DNA of 37,860 nt from Pseudomonadota bacterium (GTDB lineage Bacteria > Verrucomicrobiota > Verrucomicrobiia > Limisphaerales > SXTU01): assembly GCA_009922615.1 (NCBI GenBank), contig RFVF01000046.1, positions 1-37,860 of the forward strand. Direction: 5' to 3'. The notes under the pieces are model-generated. The model was not told the origin of the DNA, searched no databases, and saw nothing but the letters and a program-made list of their open reading frames with translations. Position numbers and translations under genes: made by a program. Position 1 is the first letter of the stretch, and each line of letters begins with the position of its first letter. Of the stretch, positions 28,391 to 34,839 are shown piece after piece.

Positions 28391-30058
28391 ATGCGCCGCG
28401 CTGGGAACTATCTCACCTTCGGTCTGCTGGCTTGGTTGGCTTTTGCAGATCGTGCCTTCGCACTTTCCGGTCTCGTCGCCACCGCCACAGACGGCCAGCG
28501 CACGGTGAAGTTCGCGCTGCCCACGCCAAACTTCACGCTTCTGCCTGGCGAGTCCGTTCACCCCACGCTCCAACCGCAGTTCTCCGTCACGTGGACTGGC
28601 GTGCTCAAGCTCGCGCGCGGCGGGCGTTACACGCTCTTCGCCGACGCGAAAGTTTTCTTGGACGGCCAGGAGATCCAAGGCCGACCGACACCGCTCGAAG
28701 CCGGCGAGCGGGCGCTGAAGATCGAGTTCACCCGCCCGCCCGGCGCGCTCGCTCGCGTGCAGCTTCAGTGGGAATCCGAGCACTTCGACCGGGAGCCGGT
28801 CCCGCATTCCGCGTTTAGCAATCGCGAGCTCGCGTGGCCGGTATCCGTCAGCGAGCAACTGACGGCGAAGGGGCCTTCGCCCGCGCCTTTGCAGGAGTTT
28901 CATCGCCTCGCGCGGCAACTGAAATGCGCCGAGTGCCACGAGCTTTACGGCCCCGCCGTGCGCGCGCTGGAAGGGGCCGACGCGCCGCCCGCGCTCACCG
29001 ACGCGGGCAACAAACTGCGCGCGAGCTGGCTCACGCAGGTGCTGGTGCACAACAAGCGCGTGCGTCCGTGGATGAAGCTCGCGCCGGAGCACGGTGGAGA
29101 GGCGGCGCGCCCGCTGGTCAACCTGTTCGCTCAACAGGCCGGGGCTGAACTCGGCGAGGGCGCGACGGTGCCGCCGCCTTCGCCCGTGCAAATCGCCGAC
29201 GGCGTGAAGCTGCTGGGCAAGGCCGAAGGCGGCCTGGGCTGCATCAACTGCCATGACTTCGCGGGGCATCGTTCTGCCGGTGACTTGCGCGGGCCGGACA
29301 TGACCGAGATGCACGCGCGCATCCGCACGGACTGGCTGTTGCGCTGGCTGCGCGAGCCAAGCCGGGTGCAGCCGGGCACGGCGATGCCTGCGTTCTTCAG
29401 TGATATGCCGGCCGTGCAGGCGCAGGCGAAGATGGTGTCGCTCGCGCAGGTGCTGGCGGGCGGCAAGGCGCTGCCGTTGCCGGAGGGTTTGCTTGATGGG
29501 CCGCAGGATTATCGGCTGATGGTGCGCGATGAACCGGTGTTGCTGCGGACCTTCATCGCGGACTCCAGCACACGCAGCATCGCCGTCGGGCTGCCGGGAG
29601 GGGTGAACTATGTCTTCGACGCCGAGCTGTGCCGCGTGCGCTACGCGTGGAGCGGGGAATTCCTCGACGTGAGCCCGTTGTGGACCGGGCGCGGCGGCGG
29701 CCAGGCGAAGGTGCTGGGGAAAAAATTCCTCACGCTCGCCACGCAGCCGCTGCGCACGGGCACCGGCGACTCGGAACCGCCGGTCAAGTTCCATGGCTAT
29801 CGCCTGGTGGAGAAATTCCCCGAATTTCAATACGAGGTTGACGGCGTGCCGGTGCGGCTGCGCGTGCGGAAGGGCAGCGCGCCGGAGAGTTTGGCGCTGG
29901 ATTTTGAGCTGGGCCCGACGACTGGCGACGTGTGGTTCGTCCTGCCCGAGGGCGGAGGCGTAACGGCCACCAGCGACCTTGGGAAGCTGGAGCAAGGCCG
30001 CCTGCGCGTGCCGGGTGGGAAGTCCGTGCGTTTCACGGTGACGCTCACGACGAAGTGA
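28391..30058 (+). CDS. Secreted dihaem cytochrome c protein with PA14-like N-terminal domain
   Basis: This 555-residue protein starts at ATG 28391 (MRRAGNYLTFGLLAWLAFADRAFA, signal peptide); upstream in-frame codons do not look coding. Residues 50-150 resemble a PA14/GLEYA-type beta domain (WTGVLKLARGGRYTLFADAKVFLDGQEI, then RPPGALARVQLQWES). Two c-haem sites follow: CAECH (Cys179, Cys182, His183) and CINCH (Cys284, Cys287, His288), the second in a cytochrome domain with GPDMTEMHARIRTDWLLRWLREPSRVQPGTAMPAFF. The last part (about 390-555) is a beta-rich domain (SIAVGLPGGVNYVFDAELCRVRYAWSGEFLD) found at the end of PVC haem proteins. A periplasmic electron-transfer protein is likely, with unknown substrate. 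The 164-base upstream gap (28227-28390) holds nothing I can name. Confidence 0.85.
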   Translation: MRRAGNYLTFGLLAWLAFADRAFALSGLVATATDGQRTVKFALPTPNFTLLPGESVHPTLQPQFSVTWTGVLKLARGGRYTLFADAKVFLDGQEIQGRPTPLEAGERALKIEFTRPPGALARVQLQWESEHFDREPVPHSAFSNRELAWPVSVSEQLTAKGPSPAPLQEFHRLARQLKCAECHELYGPAVRALEGADAPPALTDAGNKLRASWLTQVLVHNKRVRPWMKLAPEHGGEAARPLVNLFAQQAGAELGEGATVPPPSPVQIADGVKLLGKAEGGLGCINCHDFAGHRSAGDLRGPDMTEMHARIRTDWLLRWLREPSRVQPGTAMPAFFSDMPAVQAQAKMVSLAQVLAGGKALPLPEGLLDGPQDYRLMVRDEPVLLRTFIADSSTRSIAVGLPGGVNYVFDAELCRVRYAWSGEFLDVSPLWTGRGGGQAKVLGKKFLTLATQPLRTGTGDSEPPVKFHGYRLVEKFPEFQYEVDGVPVRLRVRKGSAPESLALDFELGPTTGDVWFVLPEGGGVTATSDLGKLEQGRLRVPGGKSVRFTVTLTTK

Positions 30059-30179
30059 ACCGCTGACTGCCAGCAATGAAGACACAGTGCGGAAATGTGT
30101 TGGTTACGGAATTTGCTTTGGCCGGCTTCCATTAGTGCCGGTCAGTGCCAGCGAGTGGTTTCACCTTTTCATCCCCAAC

Positions 30180-30893
30180 ATGAGTGAGTCATTGGTCAAT
30201 GCTGCCTGTGAGTTGAGCGCGGCCGTCGGGCGGCTGCGGTTCAAGCCGCCGGTGGCTTACGTTTACAATCCGCTCGACTATGCGTGGGCGGCGCACGAGA
30301 TCTTTCTCCGCAAGTTCGGCGGTGGCCGGAAGCGCGTGTTGTTCCTCGGCATGAACCCGGGGCCATTCGGCATGGCGCAGACGGGCGTGCCCTTCGGCGA
30401 GGTGGCGGCGGTGCGCGATTGGATGGGCATCTACACACTCGTCGCATCGCCGAAGGACGCGCATCCCAAGCGGCCGATCGAGGGCTTCGCGTGCCCGCGT
30501 TCGGAGGTGAGCGGGCGGCGGCTGTGGGGGCTGTTTGCGGCGCGGTTCGGTTCGCCGGAGAAGTTTTTTTCGGAGCACTTCGTGGTGAACTTCTGTCCGC
30601 TGGCGTTTATGGACGAAGGCGGGCGCAACGTGACGCCGGACAAGCTCGCGGCGGCGGAGCGGGAAAAACTCTTCGCTGTGTGCGATGAGCATTTGCGGCG
30701 AGTCGTCGCGCTCACGCAACCGGAATGGGTCATCGGCGTGGGGGATTTTGCGGAGCGGCGGGCCCGGGAGGCGTGGGGCGCGGACGGCGTGCGGTTCGGA
30801 AAGATTCTTCACCCGAGCCCGGCGAGCCCGGCGGCGAACCGGGGCTGGGCTGAAGCGGCGGAGAGGCAGTTGCGCGAACTGGGCGTGTGGTGA
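30180..30893 (+). CDS. SMUG1-type uracil-DNA glycosylase (UDG family 3)
   Basis: This 237-residue protein starts at ATG 30180. It matches single-strand-selective monofunctional uracil-DNA glycosylases. YVYNPLDYAWAAHEIFLRKF precedes the active-site motif GMNPGPFGMAQTGVPFG (about 57-73), which in SMUG1 positions water and the uracil base. NFCPLAFMDEGGRNVTPDKL is the mid-domain, and HPSPASPAANRGW (about 214-226) is the DNA-intercalation loop motif. It excises uracil and oxidised pyrimidines from DNA to start base-excision repair. SMUG1 is best known in animals but occurs in scattered bacteria, including PVC members. It stands alone; the preceding 121-base gap (30059-30179) shows nothing recognisable. 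Confidence 0.93.
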   Translation: MSESLVNAACELSAAVGRLRFKPPVAYVYNPLDYAWAAHEIFLRKFGGGRKRVLFLGMNPGPFGMAQTGVPFGEVAAVRDWMGIYTLVASPKDAHPKRPIEGFACPRSEVSGRRLWGLFAARFGSPEKFFSEHFVVNFCPLAFMDEGGRNVTPDKLAAAEREKLFAVCDEHLRRVVALTQPEWVIGVGDFAERRAREAWGADGVRFGKILHPSPASPAANRGWAEAAERQLRELGVW

Positions 30894-30897
30894 GCCG

Positions 30898-30981
30898 AAA
30901 GTAATTAGTGCTCAGCAATCCGTAAGTGTGTCGCCGGGCGCTCGCGCCGCCCCGCACTCATCACTAATTACGAATTACTTT
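30898..30981. repeat. TAATTAC-family inverted repeat at the convergent SMUG1/DUF420 junction
   Basis: The left arm 30898-30929 starts AAAGTAATTAGTGCTCAGCA. The right arm 30954-30981 ends CACTAATTACGAATTACTTT. The arms are inverted relatives around a GC-rich centre (TCGCCGGGCGCTCGCGCCG). It occupies the gap between two convergent genes, and the TAA stop of the DUF420 gene (30975-30977, minus strand) lies inside its right arm. It may also end transcription from both sides. Confidence 0.65.
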
Positions 30982-31430
30982 CCACCCGGAACCTGCGGGA
31001 ACACTTGGTAAAGCAGGAGGTAGATCGCCACGCCGGTCACGGAAACGTAGAGCCAGATAGGCAAGGTCCAGCGGGCGATGGCTTGGTGCGCGGGAAAGTT
31101 TTCCTTCACGGCGCGGCTCACGGTCATGAGCACAAGCGGCACGATGGCGATGGCACCGATGAGGTGCGTGACCAGGATGGCAAGGTAGATGGGACGGAAC
31201 CACGCGGGGTCAACGAACTTGGTGTGGGCTGCGCCTTGCTGGCGCTGCATCTGGAAGTGGTAATAGAGGTAGCAGCAGAGAAAGAGGGTAGAGGTCAGGA
31301 GCGCGCCGCACATGGTTTTGGCATGGGCTTCGCGGCGGCCGGCACGGATGAAGTTCCAGCCCAGCACGAGCAGGACGGCGCTGGTGGCGTTGAGGCAGGC
31401 GTTGACGAGGGGCAGGTCGGTGTAGGTCAT
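30975..31430 (-). CDS. DUF420 membrane protein (CtaM/YozB-like oxidase assembly factor)
   Basis: This 151-residue protein has four membrane helices. LPLVNACLNATSAVLLVLGWNFIRAGRREAHAKTM is the DUF420 start. HFQMQRQQG and PIYLAILVTHLIGAIAIVPLVLMTV follow, with conserved His residues at helix ends (HAKTM, YYHF, THLIG, HQAIARWTLPIWLYVSVTG). DUF420 includes CtaM, reported as needed for haem-A-type oxidase function in Staphylococcus. Its place at the end of the oxidase locus supports an assembly role. The start overlaps the SCO stop (ATGA at 31427-31430), so the two are coupled. Confidence 0.88.
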   Translation of the reverse strand: MTYTDLPLVNACLNATSAVLLVLGWNFIRAGRREAHAKTMCGALLTSTLFLCCYLYYHFQMQRQQGAAHTKFVDPAWFRPIYLAILVTHLIGAIAIVPLVLMTVSRAVKENFPAHQAIARWTLPIWLYVSVTGVAIYLLLYQVFPQVPGGK

Positions 31431-32155
31431 TTGTCCGGCTCCAGCAGCAGCGTGTTCACGGCTTCAAGCAAGCGGGGCTTGACGCCTTTTTCCCAAGAGC
31501 TGTTTTCCCGGCTGGCTCCGGCGGCGACTTCCTCGTCGGTCAACACGTTGTCGAGGCTCTCGAAGACGGCGCGTAGGCGGCCCTGCTTGTCCACCACGAC
31601 GAAGATGGTGGAGTGGATGAAGAGGTCGTCGGGCGAAGTGCGCTTGGCTTCTTCTTTGTCGAGGACGGTGAGCTTGAGGCTGTGGACGGCGAGCTTCACG
31701 AGGTCGGCCTTGGGCCCGGTGAGGAAGTGCCAGCGTTTTGGATCGGCTCCAAAGCGTTCTCCGTAGGTGGCCAGGGCGCGCGGGGTATCGTGCGCGGGGT
31801 CGGTGGTGAGGGAGATGAGCTTGACCGGGGCGTTCGTGGGCAGCGCTGCTTGCAGCTCGCTCATGCGCTTGGTCATGGTGGCGCAGGGGCCGGGGCAGCG
31901 GGTGAAGATGATGTCGGCGACCCAGACCTGGCCACGCAGATCGGCCAGCGTGACCGGGCGGTCAAGCTGGTTGGTAAGGGTGAAGTCGGCGACCTGGGAG
32001 ATGATCATCAACGGCTTCGTCGGCGCGTGCATTCGCTCGCGCACGAAGGCGCCGAGAATGGCCAGCACGACGAAGGCGATGCCGCCCCAGACGGCCCACT
32101 CCACGGCGCGGGCCTGAGCGTGACGAGATTCGGATTCGGAAGTCGGGCTGGACAC
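31427..32155 (-). CDS. SCO1/SenC copper chaperone for cytochrome oxidase
   Basis: This protein has 242 residues if it starts at GTG 32155. The frame is open further upstream but only through the terminator and the coxB end. One N-terminal membrane anchor (AVEWAVWGGIAFVVLAILGAFV, about 18-38) is followed by a periplasmic thioredoxin-like domain. Copper ligands are Cys87 and Cys91 in TRCPGPC, and His181 in LFIHSTIFVVVD. SCO proteins deliver copper to, or reduce, the CuA site of subunit II. The start codon directly follows the T-run of the coxB terminator, so expression either needs read-through or a start further inside (another GTG codes for Val18, just before the anchor). It overlaps the DUF420 gene. 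Confidence 0.92.
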   Translation of the reverse strand: MSSPTSESESRHAQARAVEWAVWGGIAFVVLAILGAFVRERMHAPTKPLMIISQVADFTLTNQLDRPVTLADLRGQVWVADIIFTRCPGPCATMTKRMSELQAALPTNAPVKLISLTTDPAHDTPRALATYGERFGADPKRWHFLTGPKADLVKLAVHSLKLTVLDKEEAKRTSPDDLFIHSTIFVVVDKQGRLRAVFESLDNVLTDEEVAAGASRENSSWEKGVKPRLLEAVNTLLLEPDK

Positions 32156-32186
32156 AAAAAAGGGCGCGCGCTCAAGGCGCGCGCCC
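32156..32186 (-). terminator. Rho-independent terminator after coxB
   Basis: On the minus strand GGGCGCGCGC (32186-32177), a 5-base loop CTTGA and GCGCGCGCCC (32171-32162) form a perfect 10-bp stem, followed at once by six T (32161-32156). It starts 18 bases after the coxB stop. This is the clearest intrinsic terminator in the window and lies directly against the GTG of the SCO gene. Confidence 0.9.
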
Positions 32187-32204
32187 GGTGAAAGGGCAGG
32201 GCGG

Positions 32205-33026
32205 TTATTCGAGATCCACCTTGGGCGCGCCGGCCTTGACAGTTTTCTCGGCGAACCACTTTTCAAAGTCTTCCGGGGAATCCACGACGAATTGCGCGTT
32301 CATCGAGGCGTGGCCGTTGCCGCAAAGCTGGGCGCAGGTGATGTTGAACTTGCCCACCTTGGTCGGCGTGAAGTGGACGGCAATGCTCATGCCCGGGATA
32401 CAGTCCTGCGTCATGCGCATGGCGGTGATCTTGAAGGAGTGGATCACGTCCTTTGAAGTGAGGTGGACGATGACGGGCTTGAAGGTGTCGCGGCCGTCCA
32501 CCTTGATGGGAATGAGCGGCACGTGGATGTCCTTGGGCGGGGAGCTGGCGTCGTCCTTGCCGGCCGGATCCTTGTCGTCGTAGCCAAGCGGGTTTTTATC
32601 GGACACGAGCTTCATCTCCTGCTTGCCAAAGATGCCGTCCTTGCCGGGGTAGCGTGCCTGCCAGGAGAACTGCTCGGCGGTGACGCGCATGACGGTGGCA
32701 TCCTTGTCGGCCGGGTATTTCTCCACGGCTTTGGCCCACAGAGGGATGGCGAAGGCCAGCAGCAGGATCGCTTCGATCACCACGACCGCGATTTCGGCGT
32801 ATTGCGAGATGGTGCCTTTTGCCCCCACGTAGTCAGCCTTGGGGTTGGCGCTCTTGCGGAAGCGGAAGAGCGCGAAGAGGAAGTAGGTCAGCCAGCCGAC
32901 AAAGAGGGCGGCCATCAACACGTGCACCAGAAAGATGAAGTGGTCCACGTCTTTGCCGTGCTCGGAGGCAAGGATGGGCATGAAGCCCTGCTTAAGCTGT
33001 TCGAGGAAGGTGGGATTCGGTTGCAT
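32205..33026 (-). CDS. coxB: Cytochrome c oxidase subunit II (CuA subunit)
   Basis: This 273-residue protein starts at ATG 33026. Two membrane helices (about 28-52 and 76-98) precede a periplasmic cupredoxin domain. The CuA ligands are His196, Cys231, Cys235, His239 and Met242, with Gln233 in place of the usual Glu whose backbone carbonyl binds copper (CAQLCGNGHASM). Trp122 in EQFSWQARYPG is the aromatic entry for electrons from cytochrome c. An insertion rich in Asp/Lys (about 143-166, NPLGYDDKDPAGKDDASSPP) lengthens the beta domain. No fused haem c domain is present, so this is not a caa3 type. It comes after subunits I, III and IV here, whereas coxB usually comes first. A strong terminator follows. 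Confidence 0.95.
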   Translation of the reverse strand: MQPNPTFLEQLKQGFMPILASEHGKDVDHFIFLVHVLMAALFVGWLTYFLFALFRFRKSANPKADYVGAKGTISQYAEIAVVVIEAILLLAFAIPLWAKAVEKYPADKDATVMRVTAEQFSWQARYPGKDGIFGKQEMKLVSDKNPLGYDDKDPAGKDDASSPPKDIHVPLIPIKVDGRDTFKPVIVHLTSKDVIHSFKITAMRMTQDCIPGMSIAVHFTPTKVGKFNITCAQLCGNGHASMNAQFVVDSPEDFEKWFAEKTVKAGAPKVDLE

Positions 33027-33028
33027 GG

Positions 33029-33301
33029 TCAGGCTTTCGAGGTTTCGAGAGGGGAAAGAGTTTCGGACGGGAGGGGCAACGGATGGGTGGCGGCGCGGCG
33101 GATGATGAACACGAAGAAGCCGGCGATGGCGGAAAGCACCGCGCCCACCACGCCGAGGAGCGCCATGATGCCGGCGTTCATGCCTTCGGCGAGCTTCGAG
33201 TCGGACTTGCCGAAACAAGCGGCGCAGGCCGACGCGTCGGACGCGCTCACGATGAGCAGGGCCAATGCGGCGAAGGTGATGAAAATGAAGCGGCGGTTCA
33301 C
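33029..33301 (-). CDS. Small membrane protein with CxxC motif in oxidase locus
   Basis: This 90-residue protein starts at GTG 33301 and overlaps the stop of the preceding gene (GTGA). The N-terminus (NRRFIFITFAALALLIVSASDASA) is a signal peptide or first helix. The CAACFGKSDSKLAEGMNAGI motif that follows carries two cysteines and resembles an ACxxCFG sequence I associate with small proteins in PVC and acidobacterial oxidase clusters. One further helix (IMALLGVVGAVLSAIAGFFVFII) is followed by a short tail. coxB begins 2 bases after its stop. A role in copper or haem delivery or in complex assembly is inferred from position and the CxxC only. Confidence 0.75.
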   Translation of the reverse strand: MNRRFIFITFAALALLIVSASDASACAACFGKSDSKLAEGMNAGIMALLGVVGAVLSAIAGFFVFIIRRAATHPLPLPSETLSPLETSKA

Positions 33302-33504
33302 AGGTAGCTGATGTTCTTGAGCTTCTTCAGGAAATAGATGCCGTAGGCGACGAGGCCTGCTCCCGTGACACCCGAGCCAACGCCCAGCCACAGGTCCATC
33401 GCCGCCTTGGTGTCCGTGTAGCGGCTGAGTTCATACCAACTGAACCAAGCCGCCAGCAGGACTGAGGCGGTGACGAACAGGACATGGAAGGCTTTAAGCG
33501 ACAT
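33298..33504 (-). CDS. Small two-helix membrane protein in oxidase locus
   Basis: This 68-residue protein starts at ATG 33504, 3 bases after the subunit IV stop. It has two hydrophobic helices (KAFHVLFVTASVLLAAWFSWYEL and LGVGSGVTGAGLVAYGIYFL) and a basic tail (KKLKNISYL). I recognise no named family. Its place between subunit IV and the CxxC protein, with a 4-base overlap on the latter, makes it part of the operon, perhaps an accessory subunit of the oxidase or an assembly factor. Confidence 0.7.
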   Translation of the reverse strand: MSLKAFHVLFVTASVLLAAWFSWYELSRYTDTKAAMDLWLGVGSGVTGAGLVAYGIYFLKKLKNISYL

Positions 33505-33507
33505 GGC

Positions 33508-33900
33508 TCAGGCTGGTTTGCCGTCAATCAACGTCTGGAACGGTTGGTCGTGCATGGCCCAAATGGTCAACGCCATCAGGCCGATTAGGAAGAAGACGGT
33601 GCAGATGAGCACGCCGTAGATCATTTTGCGCTCGTCGGAAAGGTGCATGAACACGCCAGCGACGAAGCCCGCTTTCACCGTGGCGATGAGCAGCGCCACC
33701 GCGATGGTAATCGCCACGCTTGGGATGTGGACGTAATACATCGCAACCGTGAGGACGGTGCCGCCGAAGAGGATACCGCCCACCGCCAAGTATTTCTTGA
33801 TCGTCTTCTGAATGTATTCCGGCGAGTTGTGGTCGTCGTGCCCGTGGTCGTGCGCGCAGGCTTCGCCGGGGCCGTGAGAGTGGGAATGGTCGTGGCTCAT
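33508..33900 (-). CDS. coxD: Cytochrome c oxidase subunit IV (prokaryotic type)
   Basis: This 130-residue protein starts at ATG 33900, 8 bases after coxC. A His-rich hydrophilic N-terminus (MSHDHSHSHGPGEACAHDHG) has eight His in about 25 residues. Three membrane helices of the COX4_pro/CyoD type follow (YLAVGGILFGGTVLTVAMYYV; VAITIAVALLIATVKAGFVAGVFMHL; MIYGVLICTVFFLIGLMALTIW), with the family-typical KAGFVAGVFMHLSDE. Subunit IV stabilises the catalytic core. The His-rich head could bind copper near the assembly site, which is speculative. Confidence 0.88.
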   Translation of the reverse strand: MSHDHSHSHGPGEACAHDHGHDDHNSPEYIQKTIKKYLAVGGILFGGTVLTVAMYYVHIPSVAITIAVALLIATVKAGFVAGVFMHLSDERKMIYGVLICTVFFLIGLMALTIWAMHDQPFQTLIDGKPA

Positions 33901-33907
33901 GGTGGGT

Positions 33908-34801
33908 TCAGAGGAGATAGATGATGGGGAAGAGGAAAATCCAAACGAGGTCAACGAAGTGCCAGAAGAGGCCGCCGACTTCGATGCGGTTGGTGAACTG
34001 CTCGGGGGCCTTCTTCCACCATTTGTCCACGGTTAACAGGAAGTAGGCCAGCACGATCGCACCGCCGAGCACGTGCAAACCGTGCAGTGCGGTGATGGTG
34101 AAGTAGATTGCGAAGAAAGTGCTGTGCGCCGGCACATAGGACGAGAGGCGCTGCACATCGCTCAACTTCACCTCAATGGCGTGGGGGTGCTCATGCGAAC
34201 CGAGAGGAGCATCGGGGGTGAATTTGATGGTTTCCTGTTTCGCGCCCACCAACTTCTTGAGGTTGGTGCAGAGGGGGTTGCCCTCGATGTGGCCAGCTAG
34301 CTGGATTTGCGCAGGATCGTAGGTGGCCTTGGTGTTGTGAAGATGAAAGCGCTCGACGAATTGCTTGCGTGTCTCTTCCGTGCCCTTTTCCCCGTAGGCG
34401 GCCTTGAAATACTTCTCGGCGGTGGCGTCGTCTTTGAACCACACGTCGTAGTGGGTGAACTTGACGTAGTATTCGTAGCTCTTGACGCTCAAGAAGCCCA
34501 AGGCGCAGAGAATGGTGGCGGCCATGTAGGCCTTGAACTTGCCGGGATTTCCCAGTTTCAGGCTCGCCCACGCCATCACTACGGTGACGGAGGAGGCGAT
34601 GAGGACAAAGGTGTTGAAGGTGCCGATGGGGATACTCAACATCCCGTGCGGCCACAAGTCCGCACCGACGCGCAACAGGATGTAGGACGAGAAGAGGCCG
34701 CCGAAAAGCATGACTTCTGAGGCAAGGAAGAGCCAGATGCCGAGCTTCGCGTTGTAAAGCCCCGTGTCAGGCCGGGGTTTGGCTGTGTAGGGAATTTCCA
34801 T
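33908..34801 (-). CDS. coxC: Cytochrome c oxidase subunit III with long inserted loop
   Basis: This 297-residue protein starts at ATG 34801; the in-frame extension upstream to 35002 would overlap coxA and is not conserved. Typical helix motifs are present: KLGIWLFLASEVMLFGGLFSSYI with the conserved Glu29, NTFVLIASSVTVVMAWASL, HGLHVLGGAIVLAYFLL and GLFWHFVDLVWIFLFPIIYLL at the end. Between the third helix and the next lies a hydrophilic stretch of about 110 residues (about 113-225: YDVWFKDDATAEKYFKAAYG...SHEHPHAIEVKLSDVQRLSSYVP), where ordinary subunit III has a short loop. Subunit III stabilises the D-channel of subunit I. Confidence 0.92.
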   Translation of the reverse strand: MEIPYTAKPRPDTGLYNAKLGIWLFLASEVMLFGGLFSSYILLRVGADLWPHGMLSIPIGTFNTFVLIASSVTVVMAWASLKLGNPGKFKAYMAATILCALGFLSVKSYEYYVKFTHYDVWFKDDATAEKYFKAAYGEKGTEETRKQFVERFHLHNTKATYDPAQIQLAGHIEGNPLCTNLKKLVGAKQETIKFTPDAPLGSHEHPHAIEVKLSDVQRLSSYVPAHSTFFAIYFTITALHGLHVLGGAIVLAYFLLTVDKWWKKAPEQFTNRIEVGGLFWHFVDLVWIFLFPIIYLL

Positions 34802-34839
34802 TTTAGGGATGGGGAAAAGGTGATGGGAAATAGAGAAAA

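Noticed and set aside
28364..30085. 573-codon minus-strand open frame opposite the dihaem protein
   Set aside because: The plus frame has a signal peptide and two CxxCH sites. The antisense translation is Arg/His-rich shadow.
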